The translations under genes and the position numbers were made by a program. DNA of 64,000 nt. Origin: Anastrepha obliqua. Taxonomy: Eukaryota > Arthropoda > Insecta > Diptera > Tephritidae. The stretch spans positions 31,532,001 to 31,596,000 of the forward strand of contig NC_072895.1 in NCBI RefSeq assembly GCF_027943255.1, given 5' to 3'. This document shows positions 1 to 8,828 of the stretch, in pieces. The notes beneath the pieces are model-generated. The model was not told the DNA's origin. It ran no database searches and saw only the letters and a list, made by a program, of their open reading frames with translations. Within the stretch, counting starts at the first letter, position 1, and every line of letters begins with the position of its first letter.

Positions 1-480
1 TGAGTCCGAAGTCTCCTGCTATTCCATCAACATATAAGGAGCCTATTTTAGCGTTAAAATCACATAGGATTATAGTGATTTCGTAGGGTTCATTCTTCTA
101 TTTCAGTATAGAAGACCTCGAGTCCGTTTCTGGTTTTGTCAGATGTTGGCGCATAACCTTTTAAGATTTTGATATTCAATGGGTTTGCGTCTAATTTTAT
201 CAAAATTGATCTATCGGATTTAAGGACAAAGCCCACTACGCTGGGCCCTATCGACTTTTTCATAATAATAGCAAAACCCCTCCTGTGATTTCCTTCTTGA
301 TTGGTAGAATATTAAATTTGCATATCATTTGCTATGAATTCACCACTATCCGCCCACAATGTTTCGCTAGCAAATAGTATGTCTATCTTCAATATTTCCA
401 TTTCTATTATTGCATTTTTAAGCTTACCAGCTTCGTATAAACTGCGAACGTTTCAAGTTCCAATATTGAGTGTTTCTTGA
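1..480 (-). mobile_element. RTE-type retrotransposon, endonuclease domain fragment
   Basis: Read on the minus strand, 430-476 gives an N-I-G-T-x-N-V-R-S-L-Y-E-A-G-K-L stretch, the start of the apurinic endonuclease (APE) domain of RTE-like non-LTR retrotransposons; the expected W of TWNVRS is a stop codon. Further down come an L-F-A-S-E-T-L-W segment, G-F-A-I-I-M-K-K and Y-A-P-T-S-D, all typical of this domain. The fragment runs off the left edge of the window and has further stops near 55-90. It is a dead copy. It may belong with the RTE RT pieces at 40.1 and 62.3 kb, but no overlap exists to test that. Confidence 0.6.
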
Positions 481-599
481 GTTTGTAAGTCACTATTGTT
501 TAATTTTCGTGGGAGGTTACTTTAATGGTTTCCCGTTGCCTTCTAAAGGGTTTAGAGTTTTTCTTCTTCAATGTACAGCCGCGCATTCTGAGTCAGACG

Positions 600-815
600 C
601 TGACCAACAACCGCTTATTGTAAGATGAATGAACTTATTTTATTTTTTGCAACTCCATGACAAACAAGCAATCGAGTTGATATTTGCCTGTTTTGGTCTA
701 CGGGTGGTATTTTATTTCCCACCTACCCTACATATCTGTCGAGCATTCCCCCATACGCCACCCGGGAAGACGCGCGATGGGAGACAGGCAACTCCACACG
801 GATTTACTTAATTTA
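600..815 (-). mobile_element. 5' leader of a second RLE-retrotransposon copy (copy A)
   Basis: About 95 bases at 695-790 match the leader of the full-length element at 5477-5577 in order and orientation, sharing a GTATTTTATTTCCC stretch, a CCACCCGGG core and a GATGGGAGA end. On the minus strand this is the 5' end of another copy. No RLE-type coding sequence was recognised below 600, so the copy is truncated or replaced there. Confidence 0.55.
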
Positions 816-1000
816 GTATAATTTTATTTTATTTTAACTCATTTCATATTGTTTTTATTTAATATTAAATTATTTTATTTTGTTTTATATTCTTTTAATT
901 TAATTTTGGTTTAATTTATTTTGTTTAATTTAATTTTATTTTCATTTTATTTATTTATTTTTGTTTTTTATTTTTATTTTTTTTTTTTTATTTATTGGAG
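816..1000. repeat. degenerate (TTTTA)n tract
   Basis: An AT-only tract made of TTTTA, TTTAA and poly-T variants. It lies between copy A leader and the 3' untranslated sequence of the truncated RLE copy at 1005-1640, so it can be the A-rich tail of that copy, the target DNA, or both. Confidence 0.7.
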
Positions 1001-1004
1001 CTTA

Positions 1005-1640
1005 ATCCATCTCGGCTATTGCCGGAGGTTACACATCCCGGATAAAATTTTCAAGGGATTGTGCTCTGGTGGAGCGTAGTCCAAGTCCTATGCCCATGTG
1101 ATTACTATTACTTAAATATTTAAAAATCTACGAACTATTGCACATGTGTCCAGTATGGTCGACTTCTACATGTTTTCTAAGAGGTGTTGGCAGTCATACT
1201 TCTTCAAGTTTTTTATTAAATGCTTAGGCACTAATCCAGTGGACGATATAATTATTGGAATTTTATTCACTTCCCTCGCTTTGTACATCCGTTTAAGTTC
1301 TATGGCCAAAGCTGCATACTTCGATACTTTGGTGGAGTATGTGCTTTGGATGTTGCAATTAAGGGGCACCGCTATATCGATTACTTCGATTGTTTTGTTT
1401 ATCTTGTCGAACAAGATGATGTCAGGTTTGTTGGCAGCTGCAGTTTGATCTGTAGAAATAAATCTGTCCCAGTGCAGTTTAAAATTTACATTTTCCAATA
1501 TTGCCTTTGGTTCATATTTAAAATACAAGACTTCTGCCTGTAAGAGACCGTGTTTTATCGCAAGTTGTGGGTGGAGGATCTTTGTTATATTGTTATGTCT
1601 CATGACATATTCACAGAGGCAAGTACGTTACATCTAGCAA
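1005..1640 (-). pseudogene. 5'-truncated RLE retrotransposon (C-terminal endonuclease)
   Basis: The open stretch 1603-1166 encodes about 145 residues parallel to residues 1038-1174 of the intact element at 1807-5349: R-H-N-N-I after the zinc knuckle, K-P-D-I-I, V-I-D-I-A-V-P and the K-V-S-K-Y segment, that is the PD-(D/E)xK restriction-like endonuclease core. The protein is clearly diverged, so this is a related but older copy or subfamily. Reading upstream, the knuckle region has a stop and then joins (TTTTA)n at about 1645. Non-coding sequence 1005-1160 would be its 3' UTR. It encodes no RT. Confidence 0.75.
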
Positions 1641-1644
1641 TTAT

Positions 1645-1830
1645 TATTATTTTATTTTATTTTATTTTATTTTATTTTATTTTATTTTATTTTATTTTAT
1701 TTTATTTTATTTTATTTTATTTTATTTTATTTTATTTTATTTTATTTTATTTTATTTTATTTTATTTTATTTTATTTTATTTCATTTTGTTTTATTTTAT
1801 ATTATTTTATTTTTTATTTTTTTTTTTTTG
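1645..1830. repeat. (TTTTA)n microsatellite / retrotransposon tail
   Basis: About 30 nearly perfect TTTTA units followed by poly-T. It is both the A-rich tail of the minus-strand element above it and the 5' junction of the truncated copy below it. The last codons of the 1180-residue ORF (Q-K-K-K-N-K-K) are encoded by this tail. Confidence 0.95.
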
Positions 1831-4800
1831 GAGAGTTTTCACGTTGTCTGCTAAGTTTTTATGCACTAGTCCGTGGGCTGAGATGATAATTGGTAGTATG
1901 TGCACCTTCCTTAGCTTCCACTGGCGTTTGACATCAATGCCTAAGTCAGAATATTTGGATATTTTTTCTGCATATGTTTTTTGCATGTTTCTGTTTACAG
2001 GAACAGCAATATCAACTATATAACCAGTCGCTTGAGATTTATCAATAAGGAAAATATCTGGTCTATTGTGGTCTCTTGTGGCATTTGTTAAAATTGTTCG
2101 GTCGTAATATAGAAGGTAGTTGGAGTCTTCTTGAACAGGTTCTGGGGTGTATCTGAAGTACGGTATTTTGCTTGGATTGAAGTTGTACATCTGCGTCAGT
2201 TTTAGATGGATTATTTTCGCGATGTCATTATGTCGCTTCAGGTACATTGAGTTTGCCAGTGTGGTGCATCCCGCTAGCACGTGGTCTAATGTCTCACTTC
2301 GACTATTGCATCTTCGGTATCTGTCTGCAGCGGCATTTGGATCTCGCATTACGTATTTAATGTAATTTCTCGTTGGAATCACACCATCTTGTATGGCGAA
2401 AATGGTACCCTCCGTTTCGGCAAATATCGACCTGTTGGTAAGCCATAAGTGCGACAATTTTTGGTCGACATGTGGGCTCAGCAAGTCTTTTCGATATACG
2501 CCGTGGATAGCCATTTCAGACCATCTTTGGATTTTTTCATCTATTGTGGTTGTGTTCTTGATTTCGTAGGGTTGATTCATCCGAAGTGGGGTATAATTAT
2601 CATCCGCAGCACTTGCAGCCTTGTGGAGCTCGGATTGGGAACACTTATGTTGGAAATATGCTCTTATGTTCAAGATAAGTTTGTCATGCAGTGCTCCAAC
2701 ATCAATCTGTCCTCTGCCTCCCGCTTTTCTAGGTAGCATCATTCGAACGACAGAGCTTTTTGGGTGACGTGACTTGTATTTAGTCATAATTGTGCGTATT
2801 ATTCGTTGTAGATTTTCTATTTCAGTAGATGACCATTTTACAATTCCGAAGCTATACGATACCACCGGGACGACAAATGAATTAATGGCGTGGATTTGGT
2901 TTTTCCCATTAAGTTGGGTTTTACAGATAGCGTGAAGGCGCCTTTTAAATTCTGCTATCAGTTTTTTCCTCATTTGCATCGTATTTATACTGCTGCTTTG
3001 CATAACTCCAAGGTACTTGTATACCTCTCCTGCCTCCATTTCTGCTATGTCGAGTCCGCTACTTTCCGCGGTTACATGTCGAGAAACCACTTTACCTTTA
3101 ACTATTGTGATCTTTCGGCATTTATCAAGTCCAATAGGCATTTTAATGTCATTGGAGAAGGTTTCGACACATCTCAAAAGCTTATCTAGATGTTTGGAAT
3201 TGCTGGCGTAGAGTTTCAAATCATCTACGTAAAAAAGATGGCTCAGTCGGAATCTTTCAGACTGTCCGTGTTTTAATACAAACCCATGTCCCGTCTCATT
3301 CAGGATGTGACTTAAGGGGTTCATGCTGAGAACAAACCAGAGCGGACTCAACGAGTCACCTTGAAAGATACCATTTCGAATGTTTATTTCGGTTGTGTAT
3401 TGAGAGCTTTCCGGGCCAGGTATTTTTATTCTTGTCCTCCAGCGTTGCATAACTTTTTCTAGAAAGAGTATGATATTGGAATTGAAGTTGTAAATACGAA
3501 GTACTTCAATAAGCCAGGAGTGTGGAACCGAATCGAATGCTTTCATCCAGTCAATATAAGCTGCATAGAGGTTTCTGTTCTTCTGTTTAGATTGCCCAAG
3601 GACAACTTGATCTATAATCAGTTGCTCTTTACAACCTTGTGATGCACGTATACATCCTTTCTGCTCTTCTGCAATCAGATTATGTGTTTCGATATGCTCA
3701 TAAAAGATGTTAGTTATGCACGACGTAAGTATTTTGTAAATAACTGGCAGACAGGTGATGGGCCTGAATTTTGAAGGGTCATTGATTTCATCACATTTTG
3801 GAATCATATATGTCGTACCAAGCGTTGCAAAATTTGGCAATTCTTCTTCGCCGGTTATTATCTTGGTGAAGAGGGCTGCAAGTTTGTCGTGTATACATGT
3901 AAGCTTTTTGAACCAGTAAGCATGCAAGTTGTCGCAGCCTGGAGTTTTCCAATTGTGGAGCCTTCGAGCAACTTTCGCAACCTCTTCAGGTGTTACGGCT
4001 GAGAAACCAAGTATTGGGATACTAGAGTACTTTTCTCTCACTTCTGCTAACCAGCTTGCCGAGGTGTTGTATTTCTGAGGTTTGGACCAAATAGCCGACC
4101 AGTATGATCTAAATTCATCCATTGATGCCTGTCGCGTCTGCCTTTCTACGTTCGTGGTTTGTTTTAATTGTCGTAAAAATAGCTTTTGATTGCTTTCAAA
4201 CATACGATTATGTTGCTTGCGTTTCATAGACATGCTATATTTTTCTCTTCTGGTGGTTAGCGTTCTTAATTTTTGCTTGAGCGTATCGAGCGTACGCTTG
4301 GGCATTTCTTCATTATTTTCGAACTTCGAGTGAGTATTAAAGTTTTTACATATTTTGAGGACTTGGCGTTTCAATCGTCCGGAGGTGTTTCCACCTACCA
4401 ATGCTGTTATTTTTCCTATTTTTCGGCGGTGCTCTTCAATGTTCTTATCGAGTCTTATCAACCACTTCGGTTTATTACTCTTGTCAGTTGATTTGGAGTG
4501 TTTTGGCTTCTGATTGTGTTGATTGTTCTCAAAATGTTTGTTAGTGATTATTTCAGATATAGTTTTAGCAACGCAGTATATGACTATTATAAGTTCTTCG
4601 AGACTAATCTCTTCGTTCAGTGTTTCCGGTAATACAACAGCGTTGTAATAGTCAACTAATTTTCCGAGTTTTCTAGAGGTGTTTAGTTTCGGCAAGTGCG
4701 GCAGACTCATCACAGGCATTCCCCTATATTTCGCATAATTTTCTTGAAAACTATTATATGCACTTTCAAAATCTATTGACTCTGCATTGTCGTTGACGGG

Positions 4801-5349
4801 CTCAATAATTAAAGGGACATTCCCTTCGTTCTCTGCATCCATACTACCATCCTGTGGTGTGTTGTTTGTTTGCTCAGGGCTTGCTGGGGCTCCAGAGTTG
4901 CTACCGAGCTCTCTCGCCACTTCCTGGGTAATTTCTTCTCTTCTTGCTTCTGTGATGTAATCATGTCTGCGTATCGCTCTTAATTGATCAGACAAGTTTT
5001 GCTCTGACACGTTCATTTGCGGATATTTTTCTACAAACTTTTCACGTAAACGTTTTCGGAAAAGGGTTCTGTGTGTTTCTAATTTAGTGATCTGTAGGTA
5101 TGTGCGTAATAAGAATTCGTTAATTTCTGATGTCCATTTTTTACGCTGTCTAGTTGCTACAACTGGGCTGGTCGCTGCATGCGATGCTTGCGAATCAGTT
5201 CCCGGCTGCAAAAGGTCTTGTCTATTATCCCCAGAGTAGTTGTTTGTATCTGGAGTATGATCAGTCTGGGGCCGAGCTGGACCACATTCCAGAAGTGTAT
5301 GATTAGAATTAAGATTAAGGTTATCCGAGGCTTCATTTATTCTTCTCAT
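1807..5349 (-). CDS. intact ORF of an RLE-type non-LTR retrotransposon
   Basis: A single uninterrupted ORF of 1180 codons. N-terminal residues 67-140 (R-K-K-W-T-S-E ... F-R-K-R-L-R ... D-Q-L-R-A-I) look like the Myb-like DNA-binding segment of R2/R4-type elements. The reverse transcriptase spans about 450-760: F-R-P-I-T-C-L at 528-534, A-A-Y-I-D-W-M-K-A-F-D at 596-605 (first catalytic Asp 600), G-I-F-Q-G-D-S-L-S-P at 660-669, and F-Y-V-D-D at 706-710 (catalytic Asps 709-710). A CCHC-type knuckle at 1011-1028 keeps C1014, H1023 and C1028, but its expected first Cys is Tyr. The restriction-like endonuclease follows: R-P-D-I at 1096-1099, V-D-I-A-V-P at 1112-1117, K1129. Such proteins nick target DNA and prime reverse transcription on it. 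The ATG at 5349 precedes the Myb-like segment and is the natural start. No stop or frameshift suggests a young, possibly active copy. Superfamily is well supported; the clade (R2, R4/Dong, NeSL or Hero) is not settled. Confidence 0.88.
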   Translation of the reverse strand: MRRINEASDNLNLNSNHTLLECGPARPQTDHTPDTNNYSGDNRQDLLQPGTDSQASHAATSPVVATRQRKKWTSEINEFLLRTYLQITKLETHRTLFRKRLREKFVEKYPQMNVSEQNLSDQLRAIRRHDYITEARREEITQEVARELGSNSGAPASPEQTNNTPQDGSMDAENEGNVPLIIEPVNDNAESIDFESAYNSFQENYAKYRGMPVMSLPHLPKLNTSRKLGKLVDYYNAVVLPETLNEEISLEELIIVIYCVAKTISEIITNKHFENNQHNQKPKHSKSTDKSNKPKWLIRLDKNIEEHRRKIGKITALVGGNTSGRLKRQVLKICKNFNTHSKFENNEEMPKRTLDTLKQKLRTLTTRREKYSMSMKRKQHNRMFESNQKLFLRQLKQTTNVERQTRQASMDEFRSYWSAIWSKPQKYNTSASWLAEVREKYSSIPILGFSAVTPEEVAKVARRLHNWKTPGCDNLHAYWFKKLTCIHDKLAALFTKIITGEEELPNFATLGTTYMIPKCDEINDPSKFRPITCLPVIYKILTSCITNIFYEHIETHNLIAEEQKGCIRASQGCKEQLIIDQVVLGQSKQKNRNLYAAYIDWMKAFDSVPHSWLIEVLRIYNFNSNIILFLEKVMQRWRTRIKIPGPESSQYTTEINIRNGIFQGDSLSPLWFVLSMNPLSHILNETGHGFVLKHGQSERFRLSHLFYVDDLKLYASNSKHLDKLLRCVETFSNDIKMPIGLDKCRKITIVKGKVVSRHVTAESSGLDIAEMEAGEVYKYLGVMQSSSINTMQMRKKLIAEFKRRLHAICKTQLNGKNQIHAINSFVVPVVSYSFGIVKWSSTEIENLQRIIRTIMTKYKSRHPKSSVVRMMLPRKAGGRGQIDVGALHDKLILNIRAYFQHKCSQSELHKAASAADDNYTPLRMNQPYEIKNTTTIDEKIQRWSEMAIHGVYRKDLLSPHVDQKLSHLWLTNRSIFAETEGTIFAIQDGVIPTRNYIKYVMRDPNAAADRYRRCNSRSETLDHVLAGCTTLANSMYLKRHNDIAKIIHLKLTQMYNFNPSKIPYFRYTPEPVQEDSNYLLYYDRTILTNATRDHNRPDIFLIDKSQATGYIVDIAVPVNRNMQKTYAEKISKYSDLGIDVKRQWKLRKVHILPIIISAHGLVHKNLADNVKTLQKKKNKK

Positions 5350-5610
5350 TTTTTATAATGGTTCCATTTTATACCTGCTGACAGGTGCGTTAACAGCCGC
5401 TTCTTACCTGAAGTACAGACGCCGACCGGAGAGCCGCCCAATCTGGTTCAGTCGCTGCCGGGTTTAGATTTCCAGTTTTTGGTCCGCGAGCGGTATTTTA
5501 TTTCCCGCCTACCCTGTATATCTACAGAGCGTTCCCCTATCCGCCACCCGGGGACGCGTCCGATGGGAGAACGGATTGAAAACTCTATTTTATTTTATTT
5601 TATTTTATTT

Positions 5611-5625
<15 letters not shown>
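5350..5625 (-). mobile_element. 5' untranslated leader of the intact RLE element (copy B)
   Basis: Between the start codon and a (TTTTA)n/poly-T stretch lies about 225 bases of GC-richer, non-coding DNA. The distal 100 bases (5477-5577) are shared with copy A at 695-790, and about 45 of them with 53335-53385. This is most likely the transcribed 5' leader and element boundary. The sharp change from GC-rich leader to TTTTA repeats at about 5580 marks the 5' junction. Confidence 0.65.
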
Positions 5626-5644
<19 letters not shown>

Positions 5645-5801
5645 TTGCATCCCAAAGAAGGAGTGTTTTACATTAATTGGCGACAGCTTTGCTGCAAGCC
5701 AATAATTTATACAATAACAGGTACAAAATATTACAATTAAATATATATATAAATATTATACAAAATAGTTAACAAATTTACTAACAAGAAAAACGTTTAC
5801 T
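5622..5801 (-). mobile_element. short 3' end of an unidentified poly-A retroelement
   Basis: On the minus strand about 160 bases of non-coding sequence end in an A run (T run at 5622-5641 on the + strand), the form of a 5'-truncated retroelement or SINE 3' end. It sits between two (TTTTA)n tracts. I do not recognise the family. Confidence 0.35.
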
Positions 5802-6262
5802 GTAATTTTATTTTATTTTATTTTATTTTATTTTATTTTATTTTATTTTATTTTATTTTATTTTATTTTATTTTATTTTATTTTATTTTATTTTATTTTA
5901 TTTTATTTTATTTTATTTTATTTTATTTTATTTTATTTTATTTTATTTTATTTTATTTTATTTTATTTTATTTTATTTTATTTTATTTTATTTTATTTTA
6001 TTTTATTTTATTTTATTTTATTTTATTTTATTTTATTTTATTTTATTTTATTTTATTTTATTTTATTTTATTTTATTTTATTTTATTTTATTTTATTTTA
6101 TTTTATTTTATTTTATTTTATTTTATTTTATTATATTTTATTATATTTTATTTTATTTTATTTTATTTTATTTTATTTTATTTTATTTTATTTTATTTTA
6201 TTTTATTTTATTTTATTTTGTTTATTTTATTTCATTTCATTTTGTTTTTATTTTATTTTAGA
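5802..6262. repeat. long (TTTTA)n microsatellite
   Basis: About 90 TTTTA units, almost perfect, with two TATTTTA interruptions near 6130-6150 and degeneration at the right end. It ends some 580 bases before the serotonin-receptor start codon. Confidence 0.98.
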
Positions 6263-6279
6263 TTTAATTATTTGATGTG

Positions 6280-6845
6280 AAATCAGCAACTATGTTTTTC
6301 TTAAACTTAAAAATATAAGCAACAGGGTGATTGATGGTTATATTTTCTTTCTTACCCAGAACATTTTGAGTGCCTATTAAATTTAACTAAAAAATCACCT
6401 TCCCTCATTCACATTATAGTCATCCTTTGCCGCATATTATAAAATATCGATACATTTACTGTAAGAAAATCCGTTACTTACATCACCTTCCTTGTCGTAC
6501 ATTTACAGATGATGTCCATTGAAAATCAGCCAACGGCAAAACTTGACAAGGCAAACGAGACGAAGCCAAGAGAGATAATAATTCAATAGCAATAAACTGG
6601 TAGATAACATAAGCAGCTGATGTAAAATGCAGCAGGCGCACCAACACCAACTATATAATTGAGAATAAAAACACCAAGCATACACCACGACACCACCAAC
6701 AGCACTACAAGCAAACATCAAATACAAGCAAAATACTAGCCCTAATTCAATCAGTACCATCAAATACATCAGTGGCACTAACACCACCACCATTACCATC
6801 ACCATTCCCATCAAGAACACCAATACTACCTCCCCATAAAGTTAG
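6280..6845 (+). promoter_or_regulatory. probable 5' UTR region of the 5-HT1B gene
   Basis: Unique sequence directly before the first coding exon. A pyrimidine-rich tract followed by TTTACAG at 6502-6508 is a plausible 3' splice site, which would make 6509-6845 the untranslated part of this exon; a transcription start here is equally possible. The stretch 6640-6800 is rich in ACCAAC/ACACCA motifs. In-frame TAG at 6843-6845 fixes the start codon at 6846. No convincing TATA box was identified. Confidence 0.45.
6509..6589 (+). promoter_or_regulatory. upstream ORF of 26 codons in the 5' UTR
   Basis: Two consecutive ATG codons (6509 and 6512) directly follow the candidate splice acceptor and open a 26-codon frame ending at TAG 6587-6589. 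It lies about 255 bases before the receptor start. If transcribed, it could lower translation of the receptor. Whether it is in the mRNA depends on the unproven acceptor or transcription start. Confidence 0.35.
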
Positions 6846-7371
6846 ATGTACAACAATATGTTGGGTGATATAATTTCACCGTCAATCGCCACTTGGAGTA
6901 CAGCGCAAAACTTTTACACTGACCTGGATGTTGACATGTCTTTGGTGCATGGTGGCGTCTCCGACCTGAATGCACCACTTCTACCTACCTACAACACGTA
7001 CAATACAGCATACAGTAATGCTACAACAATGTTGTTCGACGTCAATGAAACGAGCGCATATCAAATTGTATTGAATGGCACAAGCGGTAACATCAGCAAC
7101 AACAACAACAGCACGAACGTCTTACTAGGCATTGGCGATGAGGGTATCAGCAGTGGTTTCATCACATTCAACAGCACCAGCGGTGTGCCGAGTGGCAACA
7201 ACAATATCGTCGATCTTTTTATAAGCGAACATAATGAGTTTGATGACCAGCAACGAGTTCTGGATGATATCATTGGCGGCGGCGGCGGCACAAAGGATCC
7301 GATGGTGGCGTTCGCGAAAATGATTGTGATGTCTATCGTGTTGGGTTTGCTCATATTTATAACCATAATGG
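6846..7371 (+). CDS. 5-HT1B: 5-HT1B-type serotonin receptor, coding exon 1 (N-terminus and TM1)
   Basis: Residues 1-175 plus one base of codon 176. It encodes the long extracellular N-terminus of an aminergic G-protein-coupled receptor with about seven N-glycosylation sequons (N58, N67, N77, N82, N87, N88, N109), an acidic stretch and a five-Gly run, then TM1 at about 153-175 (A-K-M-I-V-M-S-I-V-L-G-L-L-I-F). The K-M-I-x-M-x-V-L-G-L pattern entering TM1 is that of fly 5-HT1B. TAG immediately upstream makes ATG 6846 the start. The donor is G|GTGAGT at 7371/7372, phase 1. The product is a plasma-membrane receptor that in flies couples to Gi and lowers cAMP; that function is known for the family, not shown here. 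Confidence 0.9.
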
Positions 7372-7602
7372 GTGAGTAGTCAGTGACAAAATGCGAGCGT
7401 GTGTGTGTGTGCTTGTGGTTGAGTCTTATAATATTTTTAGTTTAGTAGTTTTTTTTCCGTACATGAAAAGCCTGACCTAGTGCAGTAAGTTGTTGGTTCT
7501 AGTAACGATGGAAGATGGAAAGGATTTTCGAATTGTGTTGTGTGTCGCATTTGCATTTTAATAAATTTAAGTAATTCAATTTATATTATATATAAACATA
7601 TA
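7372..7602. other. start of intron 1, unique sequence
   Basis: GTGAGT donor followed by a short GT-repeat and AT-rich unique sequence up to the first SINE. Intron 1 runs 7372-39401 (32 kb) and contains all features listed between these points. Confidence 0.8.
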
Positions 7603-7899
7603 TAATTGGCGCTTATAGCCTTTGTTAGAGGTTTTGCCAAGCGCCTCCTCCTTTTTGTGACGTGGTTTCTCACAAATGGAGGGGCCTACACTTTTATGCC
7701 GCATCCGAACGGCAAATAGTTTTTTATGAGAATCTTTTTCATGGCAGAAATGCACTCGGAGGTTTGGCATTGCCTGCCGTGGGGCGACCGCTTTAGGAAA
7801 AACGTGTTCTATCATTTTTTTGTTTTGTGCAATGAGACTCAAACCCGTACATTTCCGAATGGTAGTCACGCACCAACCCTTTCGGCTACGGCGGCCGCA
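7603..7899 (-). mobile_element. tRNA-derived SINE, copy 1
   Basis: Minus-strand member of the family described at 54187-54508: the head complementary to GCCGTAGCCGAA lies at 7885-7899, a weak B box near 7840, and the body ends in ATAATTGGCGC next to TATATA at 7600. It is diverged from the other copies (for example A-C-G-T-G-G-T-T-T in place of the usual CTTGATGTTG). Confidence 0.75.
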
Positions 7900-8229
7900 A
7901 TTGTGTTGAAAGGAACGAATTTTCAGACGGGAGTAGAGCAGTTGTTCACCACCCGTCAAACCGTTTGCCGCTACCCACAGCAATTTTGCTTCAGGCGTTA
8001 GGTATAAGAGCACAGCGTTGAATGTTATTGGGGGAAAACCATAAGTCTATAAGCAGTTTTGGTAGCAGTTTTCGGTAATAGAGCAAATATTTTATTACTA
8101 ACGTTGCCAATACCTGAAAAAAAGTTATGACTTTCTTCAATTTTATGTATTGAGCGATCAAGACTTTTTATTTTTAGACTAAAATAACCATAATTTTTCT
8201 TAATTTAAATCAACTTAACGTAAGTTAGC

Positions 8230-8285
8230 TTATTTAACTTGACTTATTTCAACTTAACTTAACTTAACTTAACATAACTTAACTT
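8230..8285. repeat. (AACTT)n lead-in to the pentamer satellite
   Basis: About ten AACTT/AACATAACTT units precede the GACTT array; they differ from it by one base per unit and are the reverse complement of the AAGTT array at 40818-41262. Confidence 0.8.
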
Positions 8286-8828
8286 AACTTTACCTGACTT
8301 GACTTGACTTGACTTGACTTGACTTGACTTGACTTGACTTGACTTGACTTGACTTGACTTGACTTGACTTGACTTGACTTGACTTGACTTGACTTGACTT
8401 GACTTGACTTGACTTGACTTGACTTGACTTGACTTGACTTGACTTGACTTGACTTGACTTGACTTGACTTGACTTGACTTGACTTGACTTGACTTGACTT
8501 GACTTGACTTGACTTGACTTGACTTGACTTGACTTGACTTGACTTGACTTGACTTGACTTGACTTGACTTGACTTGACTTGACTTGACTTGACTTGACTT
8601 GACTTGACTTGACTTGACTTGACTTGACTTGACTTGACTTGACTTGACTTGACTTGACTTGACTTGACTTGACTTGACTTGACTTGACTTGACTTGACTT
8701 GACTTGACTTGACTTGACTTGACTTGACTTGACTTGACTTGACTTGACTTGACTTGACTTGACTTGACTTGACTTGACTTGACTTGACTTGACTTGACTT
8801 GACTTGACTTGACTTGACTTGCCTGAGC
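8286..8828. repeat. (GACTT)n pentanucleotide satellite
   Basis: About 107 near-perfect GACTT units. Apparent ORFs across it encode S-S-Q-V-K repeats in both overlapping frames and are artefacts of the period. Confidence 0.98.

Noticed and set aside
1550..2023. Plus-strand frame of F-I-L-F-Y repeats
   Set aside because: Translation of the (TTTTA)n tract and the antisense of the RLE retrotransposon.
6503..6823. 106-codon minus-strand frame rich in Val, Leu and Cys
   Set aside because: Antisense of the CAACAC-rich 5' UTR of the receptor; composition is explained by that.
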